From Maricaulis sp947259345 (GTDB lineage Bacteria; Pseudomonadota; Alphaproteobacteria; Caulobacterales; Maricaulaceae), in NCBI GenBank assembly GCA_965217205.1, contig OZ244254.1:2666001-2730000 (forward strand): a stretch of DNA of 64,000 bases, read 5' to 3'. Shown one piece after another: positions 24,049-31,952 of the stretch. How positions within the stretch are numbered: the stretch's first letter is position 1; each line of letters opens with the position of its first letter. The position numbers and the translations under genes are program-made. The notes under the pieces were generated by a model. It was not told where the DNA came from. It ran no database searches and was given only the letters and a program-made list of their open reading frames with translations.

Positions 24049-24726
24049 TCAAAAATCCAGATCCGCATAGTGCGCCGCCGCCGGGACACCCGGCAGCTTG
24101 TCCGCCAGCAGGCCCCGAAACGCCGGGCGGCACTTTACGCGGGAATACCATTGCTTGACCGGCTCGAACTCGTCCCAAGGGACATCGCCGAGATAATCCG
24201 CGCAGGACAGATGCGCCGCCGCCGCAATATCGGCGAGCGTATAGCGCGGACCGGCCAGGCCGTCGCGCGCTTCCAGGAGCCAGGCCATATGGTCGAGATG
24301 CCATCGCAAATGCTCGCGGCCCGCGCGCAGGGCTGCCGGGTCCGGCGCGCCGAGGCCCTGGGCCCGCTTCTCCAGCTTTTCGTGCAGGAGATAGGCATTC
24401 ACCTCTCCGTCGAATTTGCGATCGAACCAGTCCACCAGCCGGCGCGCCTCGGCGCGCTCGGCCGGGCCGCCCGGCAAAAGGCAGGGGCTGGGCGTGGTCT
24501 CTTCGAGATATTCCAGGATGGCGCGGCTCTCGACAATGACGCGTCGACCGCCACCGCTTTCATCGACCAGAACCGGCGTGGTACCGGCCGGATTGAGCGA
24601 AAGAAGGTCATCCGGGCGCTCCCAGGGCACTTCCAGCTGCAGGTCATGGCGCAGCGACTTCTCCTCGAGGACGAGGCGAACCTGTCTTGAGAACGGGTCG
24701 AGGGGCCAGAAGTGGAGCGTACGCAT
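24049..24726 (-). CDS. fzlA: FtsZ-binding protein FzlA-like (GST fold)
   Basis: 225 residues with a glutathione S-transferase fold: thioredoxin-like N-terminal domain (LHFWPLDPFSRQVRLVLEEK, NPAGTTPVLVDE, VIVESRAILEYLEE) and an all-helical C-terminal domain with YTLADIAAAAHLSCADYLGD. The C-terminal tail HYADLDF and preceding LADKLPGVPAA match FzlA, the GST-like protein that binds FtsZ and sets its filament curvature at the Caulobacter division site. The neighbours queG and uppP also fit an alphaproteobacterial fzlA locus. It could still be an ordinary GST; the tail is the best evidence against that. Confidence 0.75.
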   Translation of the reverse strand: MRTLHFWPLDPFSRQVRLVLEEKSLRHDLQLEVPWERPDDLLSLNPAGTTPVLVDESGGGRRVIVESRAILEYLEETTPSPCLLPGGPAERAEARRLVDWFDRKFDGEVNAYLLHEKLEKRAQGLGAPDPAALRAGREHLRWHLDHMAWLLEARDGLAGPRYTLADIAAAAHLSCADYLGDVPWDEFEPVKQWYSRVKCRPAFRGLLADKLPGVPAAAHYADLDF

Positions 24727-24757
24727 GGTGTCAGGCTAACCCGCTTCAACCGGAAGT

Positions 24758-25729
24758 CTAAGCGTCCTTGGACGTGCTTTCTGCATTGAAAAATTCAGCG
24801 CCATGCGGTTCGGCCTCTCCATGCGGGTCGGCATGGATGAGAATATCGGCGGCCGGATAGGCTTCGATCAGTCGACGCTCGCAGTCGACCAGGATGCCAT
24901 GCGCCTCGCTGAGTGTGAGATGCGGGTCGAGCGCGAGGTGGAACTGGATATGGATGAGCGGGCCGGACGCGCGCGTGCGCAACTCGTGGATATTGATGAT
25001 GCGCGGATCATTGCCGGCCAGGGTACGGATATGCTCGCGCGCCTCGTCCGGCAGTTCGCGGTCCATCAATTGGTCACCGGCACCGCGCGCCACGCCCCAG
25101 GCGGTCCAGAACAGCCAGAGCGAGACGGCGAGAGCAGCGACAGCGTCCAGCCAGAGCAGACCGCCTGCCGTCGCCCCGACAATTCCGACAATGACCACGG
25201 CATTGGCACCAAGGTCGGAGAAATAATGAGCCCTGTCACCTTCCACCGCGACCGATCCGGTCTCCTTCACCGCCCGCGTCTGCACCACCAGCAGGCCCAG
25301 CGTCAGGACGATGGAAAGTCCCATCACAGCGATGGCCCAGCCCGAGGCCCGCACTTCGACCGGATCGATCAAATGTTCGATCCCCTCGCGCAGGAGGAGA
25401 ACCGCCGACATGGCCACGAAAATGGCTTGCAGGATGCCGGCAAAGGCTTCCGCCTTGCCATGCCCGTAGCGATGCTCGGCATCGGCCGGCTCGGCGGCAT
25501 AGCGCACGGAGAGATACACGGTCAGGGAGGCCGTCAGGTCGAGCAGGCTGTCTGCCATCGAGGCGAGCAGGGCGACCGAGCCGGACATCCACCAGACCAC
25601 AGCCTTGGTCAGGGTGAGGATGAGGGCCACCGCAACCGATGCGGCCGTGGCCTGACCGGTATGGCTGAGCGCGTCCTTCGGGCTCAGGCGCCCGGGCCCT
25701 TGCGGGCTGCCAGCGAAATCATGGGGCAT
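24758..25729 (-). CDS. CDF family divalent cation exporter (FieF-like)
   Basis: 323 residues of the cation diffusion facilitator family, exporting Zn, Fe or similar ions in exchange for protons. Six membrane helices occupy about residues 28-215. The transport-site residues are ADSLLD in helix 2 (D-x3-D) and HYFSDLGAN in helix 5 (H-x3-D). The cytoplasmic C-terminal domain (about 225-305) has IINIHELRTRASGPLIHIQFHLAL and the metal-sensing HADPHGEAEPHGAEF end. It is distinct from the shorter transporter at 2400. It is divergent from uppP across 150 bp without another gene. Confidence 0.92.
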   Translation of the reverse strand: MPHDFAGSPQGPGRLSPKDALSHTGQATAASVAVALILTLTKAVVWWMSGSVALLASMADSLLDLTASLTVYLSVRYAAEPADAEHRYGHGKAEAFAGILQAIFVAMSAVLLLREGIEHLIDPVEVRASGWAIAVMGLSIVLTLGLLVVQTRAVKETGSVAVEGDRAHYFSDLGANAVVIVGIVGATAGGLLWLDAVAALAVSLWLFWTAWGVARGAGDQLMDRELPDEAREHIRTLAGNDPRIINIHELRTRASGPLIHIQFHLALDPHLTLSEAHGILVDCERRLIEAYPAADILIHADPHGEAEPHGAEFFNAESTSKDA

Positions 25730-25879
25730 GGATCAGTCCTTCTGCCCCGGTTTTGAGCCGCTGCGGGCCTGTCGTCAATCAGGCCCGCCCTGCCCAGGCT
25801 GTGTCGGACAGGCCAAGGTGCTGGCCAAGCCACGCCGATTGTTCAAATATCGCGTCTCACCCTCCAGCAGGCCGGTTTC

Positions 25880-26686
25880 ATGAGCTTGATCTATCTCATT
25901 CTTCTCGCGCTCGTGCAGGGCATTACCGAATTCCTGCCGATTTCCTCCTCGGCCCATCTCATCCTCGCGCCGCAAGTGACCGGTCAGGCCGATCAGGGCC
26001 CGCTGATCGATGTCATGGCCCATGCCGGGTCCCTGCTCGCCGTGTTGATCTATTTCCGGCGCGATATCGGTGCTGTTGCGGTCGGCAAGCTGGCCCTGCT
26101 CCAGGGCCGGATGACGCCGGGCGGTCGCATCGCTCTGCTGGTCGGCGCCTCCATGCCGCCCATCTTCATCGTCGCCGGCGGCCTTGTGGCCTTTGACCTG
26201 GTCGACGCCCTGCGCTCGCCCCTGGTGATTGCCATCTCTACCCTGGTCTTCGCCCTGCCGCTCTGGCTGGCTGACCGCTATGGCCGCCAGGTCGATACGC
26301 TGGAGACGATGAGTTTCCGCCAGGCCGCCCTGATCGGTATTGCCCAGCTTTTCGCCCTCATTCCCGGCGCGTCGCGCTCCGGTGTGACCATGACGGCAGC
26401 GCGCGGCCTCGGTCTGACCCGGCAGGAAAGTGCCCGCTTCTCCATGTTGATGGCCATTCCCGTGATCGCGGCCTTCGGACTCATCTCGCTGATCGAGCTG
26501 GCCCGGACAGACGGGGCTGTCACGGGCGCCAGTCTGACAGACGGCCTGATCGTGGCGGGCCTTTCGACCGTCACCGCCTGGGCGGCCATCGCGGTCCTGA
26601 TGAAGCTGGTCGACCGGATCGGCTTTCTGCCCTTTGCCCTCTACCGCGTCGCCCTAGGCCTCGCCTTGCTCCTATTCTTTATTTAG
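25880..26686 (+). CDS. uppP: Undecaprenyl-diphosphatase
   Basis: 268 residues, BacA/UppP family, an inner-membrane enzyme that turns undecaprenyl diphosphate into the monophosphate lipid carrier for peptidoglycan and O-antigen. Hallmarks: LVQGITEFLPISSSAHLIL near the N-terminus (the E/Q-rich motif) and ALIPGASRSGVTMTAARGLGL (the PGxSRSGxT motif), plus about eight membrane segments. Its products feed the cell-wall recycling and LPS functions encoded elsewhere in the window. Confidence 0.97.
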   Translation: MSLIYLILLALVQGITEFLPISSSAHLILAPQVTGQADQGPLIDVMAHAGSLLAVLIYFRRDIGAVAVGKLALLQGRMTPGGRIALLVGASMPPIFIVAGGLVAFDLVDALRSPLVIAISTLVFALPLWLADRYGRQVDTLETMSFRQAALIGIAQLFALIPGASRSGVTMTAARGLGLTRQESARFSMLMAIPVIAAFGLISLIELARTDGAVTGASLTDGLIVAGLSTVTAWAAIAVLMKLVDRIGFLPFALYRVALGLALLLFFI

Positions 26687-26724
26687 CGGTTTGCCGAATT
26701 TCCTTGCCCGAGCCGTGTTCCCAT

Positions 26725-26752
26725 GATTGATTAGGAATAAAGCTAATTAATC
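26725..26752. repeat. Inverted repeat at the promoter of the CPBP protease gene
   Basis: GATTGATTAG (26725-26734) and CTAATTAATC (26743-26752) are inverted repeats with one mismatched pair, separated by eight bases, ending ten bases before the ATG at 26762. The site is far more AT-rich than the surroundings and would overlap the promoter or ribosome site, as a repressor operator does. No regulator gene is adjacent. Confidence 0.65.
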
Positions 26753-26761
26753 GAGGTGGCC

Positions 26762-27628
26762 ATGCGTGCCCTGTCCGTCTTCCTTGTCATCGCCTTCGGT
26801 TTCAGCTGGGCGGTCGCGTATTCCATCCACGCCACCGGCGGGATGGGCGCCCAGGGTCCGCTCGGCAGTCTGGGTCTGCTGTCGCTGATGATGATGGGGC
26901 CGGCTGTGGGCGCGCTCGTTTGCATGGTCTTCTTCGACAAGGGACGGCGGCTGGCGGCGATCGGACTGGCCGGCTTCCGCTTTGGCCTTATCGTCAGGTG
27001 GACCGTGATCGGCTGGCTGCTGCCCATCCTGATCTGCGCCCTCGCGATCGGCGCCACCCTCGCCCTGTCCGGCCAGGCGCCCGGCGATCCGGCAGCAGTC
27101 ATCGCCGCCCAGCTGGCGGCCAGCGGCGAGGACTTACCCATGGATCCGAGCCTGCTGCTTGTCATCCAGCTGGCAATCGGCCTGCCGGTCGGCATCCTCT
27201 TCAACACCGCCTTCCTGCTGATCAGCGAGGAGCTGGGCTGGCGCGGCTGGCTGCAGCCGCGTCTGGCCGGCCTGGGCTTCTGGCCGATGTGCCTTGTGGT
27301 GGGCGTGCTGTGGGGTATCTGGCACGCCCCGATCATTCTGATGGGCTATAATTATCCCGAACTGGGCTGGACCGGTGTCGCCATCATGGCGGCCTTCACG
27401 ACGCTCTGGACGCCCTATCACGCCCATCTGCGCGAGCGCGGTGGCGTCATCGCCGCGGCCGGGCTGCACGGCTCGCTGAATGCGGTCGCCGGCGTCTCCC
27501 TGCTCTTTCTGTCAGTACCGCAATGGCCGTGGAATGGACCGCTGGGTGTCGGCGGATTGCTGATCTTGGCCGCCGGACTGCCCGTGCTGGCCTGGCTGCG
27601 CCGCGGTCAGAAAAAACGGGCCGCGTAG
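26762..27628 (+). CDS. CPBP family intramembrane metalloprotease
   Basis: 288 residues with about eight membrane helices. The CPBP/CAAX-protease (Rce1/Abi) motifs are present in order: EELGWRGWLQPRL (EExxxR), WGIWHAPI (His) and HGSLNAV (HxxxN). These proteases cut within membranes; bacterial members are linked to bacteriocin immunity, protein maturation or stress, but the target here is unknown. ATG 26762 with GAGG just upstream is preferred to GTG 26756. The upstream inverted repeat suggests specific transcriptional control. Confidence 0.88.
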   Translation: MRALSVFLVIAFGFSWAVAYSIHATGGMGAQGPLGSLGLLSLMMMGPAVGALVCMVFFDKGRRLAAIGLAGFRFGLIVRWTVIGWLLPILICALAIGATLALSGQAPGDPAAVIAAQLAASGEDLPMDPSLLLVIQLAIGLPVGILFNTAFLLISEELGWRGWLQPRLAGLGFWPMCLVVGVLWGIWHAPIILMGYNYPELGWTGVAIMAAFTTLWTPYHAHLRERGGVIAAAGLHGSLNAVAGVSLLFLSVPQWPWNGPLGVGGLLILAAGLPVLAWLRRGQKKRAA

Positions 27629-27643
27629 CGACGCGGCCCGTTT
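27614..27643. terminator. Bidirectional hairpin terminator overlapping the stop codon
   Basis: CGGGCCGCGT (27617-27626) pairs perfectly with ACGCGGCCCG (27631-27640) around a four-base loop, with TTT on one side and an A-run on the other. The stop codon of the CPBP gene lies inside the stem and loop. It separates two convergent genes. Confidence 0.82.
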
Positions 27644-27669
27644 GAACTCATCGACCTGAACGCGCGGGA

Positions 27670-28635
27670 TCAGGCTTCGCGTTCGTGGAACTGGCCATAG
27701 CGGCGATAGCGCTCGAGATAGCTCGGCACGATAGCTTCCACCGTTTCACCGGCAATACCCAAATCCGCCAGGCCCTTGGCGCCTTCGGACACGACATTAT
27801 CAGAGCGCAGCTGGGTCAGCTGGTCGCGGGTGATCACAACCGGCATCAGCGGCAGGGCACCGACAAGTTCGGACACGGTCGCGATGACGCTGCCAATTGC
27901 CCAGGGCAGGGGCAGAAGGAAACGCGGACGGTCAATCTCGTCCAGAATGAGTTTCATCAGCGCTTCGAATGTATAGATGCCCGGACCGCCCAGCTCATAG
28001 GTTTCGCCGCGCGCGTCATTGCGCTCGAAGGCGGCCAGCACGGCCTTGCCGACATCACCGGCGAAAACGGGCTGGAATTTGCTCTGGCCACCGCCAAAGA
28101 GCGGCAAGGCCGGCACAAAGCGGGCCATGGCGCCGAAGCGGTTGAAGAAGCCGTCCTCGGTCCCGAAAACGATGGAGGGCCGCAGGATCGTCGCCTCGGG
28201 AAGCGCCGCCAGCACGGCGGCTTCGCCTTCCGCCTTGGTTCGGGCATAGCGCGAGGCGCTGTCTGCCGAGGCGCCAATGGCCGAGATATGAATCATGCGG
28301 GAGACGCCCATCGCGGCCGCGGTCTCCGCAATCGTCTTCGCACCGAGCGCATGCAGGCGAGAGAAGGTCTGGCGGCCGCTCTCATTGAGCACACCCACCA
28401 GATTGACCACGCCTGAGGCACCATCGAGGGCTCGCTCGACCGAGCTTGGCACCCGAAGATTGGCCTGGACCAGCTGGACCTGGCCAACCACACCCATGAC
28501 GCGCAGGTCCTGGGCCAGGTGCGGGCGGCGTGAGGCGACGCGGACCCGGTAGCCGGCCTTGGCCAGCGCCCGAACCACATGACGCCCGACAAAGCCGGAC
28601 CCGCCGAACACGGTGATGATCTCGTCTCTCAGCAT
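27670..28635 (-). CDS. Complex I NDUFA9-type NAD(P)-binding protein
   Basis: 321 residues of the atypical short-chain dehydrogenase family that includes the NDUFA9 accessory subunit of respiratory complex I. The nucleotide-binding motif is VFGGSGFVGRHVVRALA near the N-terminus; GVVNLVGVLNESGRQTF and ATILRPSIVFGTEDGFFNRF are further family blocks. The catalytic Tyr is in a non-classical setting, so it may be structural rather than enzymatic. It probably associates with the membrane arm junction of complex I or with quinone metabolism. ATG 28635 is preferred to longer readings, which lack the family N-terminus. Confidence 0.88.
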   Translation of the reverse strand: MLRDEIITVFGGSGFVGRHVVRALAKAGYRVRVASRRPHLAQDLRVMGVVGQVQLVQANLRVPSSVERALDGASGVVNLVGVLNESGRQTFSRLHALGAKTIAETAAAMGVSRMIHISAIGASADSASRYARTKAEGEAAVLAALPEATILRPSIVFGTEDGFFNRFGAMARFVPALPLFGGGQSKFQPVFAGDVGKAVLAAFERNDARGETYELGGPGIYTFEALMKLILDEIDRPRFLLPLPWAIGSVIATVSELVGALPLMPVVITRDQLTQLRSDNVVSEGAKGLADLGIAGETVEAIVPSYLERYRRYGQFHEREA

Positions 28636-28735
28636 GGATTGCCCTCGCGAAAACAGGGTTTGTCCGGGATAGACCAAAAAACCGCGCGCCTGTCCATGCG
28701 GCAATGCGCTTGAACGTCTGTCCGGCGCGGCACGG

Positions 28736-29221
28736 CTAGTCCGCCATATCGCGCTCCGGAAAGGCGACCGTGGTCGACAGGATCAGCCAGCGACCGTCTT
28801 CACGCACCAGCCAGTCCGTGCCCGAATAGGCCACATCGCGACGCCCGCCATCGCCCTCAATGATGTGTTCGACCGCATTATAGCGGGCGAAGGCCGTGTC
28901 GCCGCGAATCTGAAGGCTGACCAGATCCAGCTCAAACTCGACCACGTCCGCACCACGCCCGACATAATCGCGAACATCGGCCATATGAGGCCCGCGGTCG
29001 CGGACTGCGTCCCCGCCGGCAAACCAGACCGTCCAGTCCGGGTGAAAGTTCACCTCCCAGTTTTCAGTACCGGGGCCGATCGCGACCGGGCCGTTTTCCA
29101 GGATGTTCAGAATGGCAGCGCGGTCCGTGGCGTCGGATTGCGCCAAAACGGCAGGCGTGGCGAGGAGTAGGAGGGCCGACAGCAGCGCGGTTCGCGGCCC
29201 GGTTGCGAAGAGAAGTTTCAT
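28736..29221 (-). CDS. Secreted SnoaL/NTF2-like protein
   Basis: 161 residues: signal peptide (MKLLFATGPRTALLSALLLLATPAVLAQ) and a single cone-shaped NTF2/SnoaL-like domain with the pattern DRAAILNILENGPVAI, WTVWFAGGDAV, GDTAFARYNAVEHIIEGDGG and DWLVREDGRWLILSTTVAF. Such domains either bind small ligands or act as cyclases; no catalytic residue can be assigned. Start ATG 29221 is set by the signal peptide. The 29222-29430 stretch upstream holds no gene. Confidence 0.82.
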   Translation of the reverse strand: MKLLFATGPRTALLSALLLLATPAVLAQSDATDRAAILNILENGPVAIGPGTENWEVNFHPDWTVWFAGGDAVRDRGPHMADVRDYVGRGADVVEFELDLVSLQIRGDTAFARYNAVEHIIEGDGGRRDVAYSGTDWLVREDGRWLILSTTVAFPERDMAD

Positions 29222-29430
29222 GCATGTTTCCAATTTCCGACAAGAGCGCCCGAGCCCGGTCAGACACGCGCGATACCGTGGATCAGGCACCGCCCGGCGG
29301 CAAGCGGGGCCGCGGCCACCAAACCGTCAAATCATCGTGACGCATCGGGCTGCGTTTGCCGCTGCCGGCAATGCCCAAAGTCCGTTGACACTGCCCCAAG
29401 CCTTCTTTAGTTACCGCGCCTCTGACACCT

Positions 29431-29517
<87 letters not shown>

Positions 29518-29543
29518 TCCTCTTTCACAAGATGTGATGAATG

Positions 29544-29568
29544 AACGGACCGCCTGGCGGTCCGTTTT
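29544..29568 (+). terminator. Terminator of tRNA-Leu
   Basis: ACGGACCG and CGGTCCGT form a perfect stem around CCTGG, directly followed by TTTTCGTTT. It lies 27 bp past the tRNA 3' end. Confidence 0.85.
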
Positions 29569-29608
29569 CGTTTGGGCGTGGGTCGCCCCCAGAACAGATG
29601 ACAGAAGA

Positions 29609-29642
29609 ACGCCCGACTGCGGGGGACACAGCCGGGCGTCTT
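29609..29642. terminator. Hairpin terminator between tRNA-Leu and the secreted-protein gene
   Basis: ACGCCCGACTG (29609-29619) pairs with CAGCCGGGCGT (29629-29639) with one mismatch; on the minus strand it is followed by TTCTTCT, consistent with ending the gene at 29684, and on the plus strand by TCTTT. Confidence 0.7.
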
Positions 29643-29683
29643 TAACCTGTGGTGCTTCGTACAGGTCAGGTCGTCATGTGCGC

Positions 29684-30106
29684 TTACGAGCCGGTCGCGA
29701 CCGGGGTCGAGCGACGCTGGATGTTGAAGCTGCCGGTCTCGCCCGGCTGGAGATAGGCGCGGCAGAAGCCGGCCTCGGTCACCGTGAAGGGGCATTCCAG
29801 CTGGGTGTGTTCGACATTGAGCGTGAGGCGAAGCTCGCCGCGATCCGGCACCGAATAGGTGCACAGGCCACTGACGACATCACCGACCGAGAAACGGCCA
29901 TTATCGAGCAGGCCGCGGCCGCGCTCGCGCGTGGCAATGCTGTCGCCATCACCCTGGGTGAGCTGGCATGACACTTCCCAGCCGCGCTCGCCCATCATTT
30001 CGAGAAGAAAGGCTTCCCCGCTATCGGGGGCTTGGGCTGCGGCCGGTGCCATCAGGGCGAAGGATGCGGCAAGGGAAGCGGCGATCATTGTGCTTTGCTT
30101 TTTCAT
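29684..30106 (-). CDS. Small secreted protein, function unknown
   Basis: 140 residues: signal peptide (MKKQSTMIAASLAASFALMAPAAAQ) and a beta-rich mature domain with three cysteines (VSCQLTQGDGDSIATRERG, VSGLCTYSVPDRGELRLTLNVEH, GFCRAYLQPGETGSFNI). ATG 30106 is set by GGAG in GAGGGAGACCCA and by the signal peptide; the longer reading of 176 residues has a non-coding look. No family is recognised. It has its own terminator and is probably monocistronic. Location is inferred as periplasmic. Confidence 0.78.
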   Translation of the reverse strand: MKKQSTMIAASLAASFALMAPAAAQAPDSGEAFLLEMMGERGWEVSCQLTQGDGDSIATRERGRGLLDNGRFSVGDVVSGLCTYSVPDRGELRLTLNVEHTQLECPFTVTEAGFCRAYLQPGETGSFNIQRRSTPVATGS

Positions 30107-30419
30107 TGGGTCTCCCTCCTGCGAGAAACTCTTGAGGACTGTGTATGACACTAATGTTACAGATGCTCGCCTGATTGTAAAGTCCGTGTACGGACGTTTC
30201 GTTAGTTTTCGCAATGCCCTTTCATACCTTTAGAATAAAGCAATTATAGCTGATTAGTGCGCAAATTTTTTCACCACAAACTTCATTAACAGAGACTTAA
30301 GACACGCATTTGTCACAAAACAGGGCCACGCCTGTGGATAACCCGCCTGCGTGCAGGCCTGCCTTGCCGCCTCGGCGGGGGAGGGCTAGCGTCCCTGCGA
30401 CCTCCGGTGCGGCGCGGCA
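30107..30419. other. 313-bp AT-rich intergenic region between divergent genes
   Basis: No gene is seen. The left 190 bp is clearly AT-rich compared with the window, as expected for two divergent promoters. It contains GTCCGTGTACGGAC (30182-30195, imperfect palindrome with 6-bp arms) and a perfect CtrA-type box (30286-30300). A GC-rich GCCGCCTCGGCGG hairpin lies closer to the MBOAT start. Confidence 0.6.
30286..30300 (+). promoter_or_regulatory. Perfect CtrA-type box upstream of the MBOAT gene
   Basis: TTAACAGAGACTTAA matches TTAA-N7-TTAA at all eight fixed bases, about 120 bp upstream of the MBOAT ATG (30420) and 180 bp upstream of the divergent secreted-protein gene. It is the second perfect copy in the window. 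Confidence 0.6.
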
Positions 30420-31940
30420 ATGATCTTCAATTCCTTCGAATTCCTGTTTCTTTTCCTGCCCGGCGTGCTGCTGACCTATTATCTGGCGCGGCGCTATATC
30501 TCGCACTGGACGGCGCTCTCCCTGCTCGCCGCCGCGAGCTTCTTCTTCTACGCCTGGTGGGACGTATCGCGAGCGCCCTGGCACGAGCTGGATGGCTGGA
30601 CAGTCGAGAGCCTGATCCGCTCCCTCTGGTTCATCCGCCATGTCCTGCTTCTGCTCGGCTCGGTGATCATCAACCACATTGTGGCGCGCCTGATGCGGCG
30701 CTGGGGCAATCAGCCCCTGCTCGCCGTCGGCATCATTTTCAATCTCTCCCTGCTCGGCTTCTTCAAATATGCCGACTTCCTGGCGAGCAATATCAATGCG
30801 CTGACCGGGCTCGACATTCCCGAACTGGGGCTGGGTCTGCCGCTGGCCATCTCCTTTTTCTCCTTCCAGCAAATCTCCTACCTGGTCGATGTCGCCCGCC
30901 GGAAGACCGATCCGGGCCGCTTCTTTGCGCACGCCCTTTTCGTCTCCTTCTTCCCGCACATCGTGGCCGGCCCGCTGATCCAGCACCACCAGATCGCCTC
31001 GCAATTCAATGACACCACACGCAAGGACGACCTCTGGGACAATCTCGGGGTCGGCCTGTCCCTCTTTGCCATCGGCCTGGCCAAGAAAGTCCTGATCGCC
31101 GAGAGCATCGAACCCTATGCCTCCTCCCTGTTTGCCATGGCCGAGCGCGGCGACACGCCCGGACTGGTCGCCGCCTGGTTCGGGGCCATGGCCTACGCGC
31201 TGCAGATCTTCTTCGACTTCTCCGGCTATTCCGACATGGCGCTGGGCCTGGCCCGTTGCCTGGGCTTTCGGCTGCCGGTCAATTTCAACGGACCCTACAA
31301 ATCCGCTTCAGTGGTCGAGTTCTGGCGCCGCTGGCACATCACGCTGAGCCATTTCCTGCGCGATCATCTCTACATCCCGCTGGGCGGAAACCGGCATGGC
31401 GAGACACGGCGCTCGATCAATCTGATGGCGACCATGCTGCTCGGCGGGCTCTGGCATGGCGCCGCCTGGACCTTTGTGATCTGGGGCGGGTTGCACGGGC
31501 TGGGCCTGACGGTGAACCATTACTGGAACAAGTGGGGGCCGAAGGGCTGGTTTGACGGTCACCGCCGCATCATTGCCATCGGCCTGACCTTCGCCTTCAC
31601 CACCATCGCCTGGGTCTTCTTCCGGGCCGAGACCTGGTCGGGCGCCGGGCGCATCCTGGCCGGCATGTTCGGTTTCTCCGGGCTGGGCCTGGAAGGCGTG
31701 TCAGGCGAACTGATCGCCTGGGTGATTTTCGGCCTGACCCTGGTCTGGTCGCTGCCGGATACGCCGGAGCTCTTCGCGGATGTGATTGACGAACAGACCC
31801 TCAAGGACGCCCAGATCAAACCCAAGCCGGGCCTGCGCTGGCGCTTTACCCGGCTGGCGGCCATCGGCGCCGCCTTCCTGCTCTTCCTGTCCGTGCTGAA
31901 CGCCTGGAAGACCTCCGAATTCATCTATTACACCTTCTAG
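30420..31940 (+). CDS. MBOAT family O-acyltransferase (AlgI/PatA-like)
   Basis: 506 residues with about eleven membrane segments. The start MIFNSFEFLFLFLPGVLLTYYL is typical for AlgI-like MBOAT enzymes. Family marks include PLAISFFSFQQISYLVDV, FFPHIVAGPLIQHHQI, SVVEFWRRWHITLSHFLRDHLYIPLGG and the active-site block LLGGLWHGAAWTFVIWGGLHG with the catalytic His. These enzymes pass acyl groups across the inner membrane to modify polysaccharide, peptidoglycan or other surface polymers, usually with a separate periplasmic partner, here probably the next gene (12 bp downstream). The polymer is unknown. Confidence 0.93.
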   Translation: MIFNSFEFLFLFLPGVLLTYYLARRYISHWTALSLLAAASFFFYAWWDVSRAPWHELDGWTVESLIRSLWFIRHVLLLLGSVIINHIVARLMRRWGNQPLLAVGIIFNLSLLGFFKYADFLASNINALTGLDIPELGLGLPLAISFFSFQQISYLVDVARRKTDPGRFFAHALFVSFFPHIVAGPLIQHHQIASQFNDTTRKDDLWDNLGVGLSLFAIGLAKKVLIAESIEPYASSLFAMAERGDTPGLVAAWFGAMAYALQIFFDFSGYSDMALGLARCLGFRLPVNFNGPYKSASVVEFWRRWHITLSHFLRDHLYIPLGGNRHGETRRSINLMATMLLGGLWHGAAWTFVIWGGLHGLGLTVNHYWNKWGPKGWFDGHRRIIAIGLTFAFTTIAWVFFRAETWSGAGRILAGMFGFSGLGLEGVSGELIAWVIFGLTLVWSLPDTPELFADVIDEQTLKDAQIKPKPGLRWRFTRLAAIGAAFLLFLSVLNAWKTSEFIYYTF

Positions 31941-31952
31941 GACCGCGCCGAG

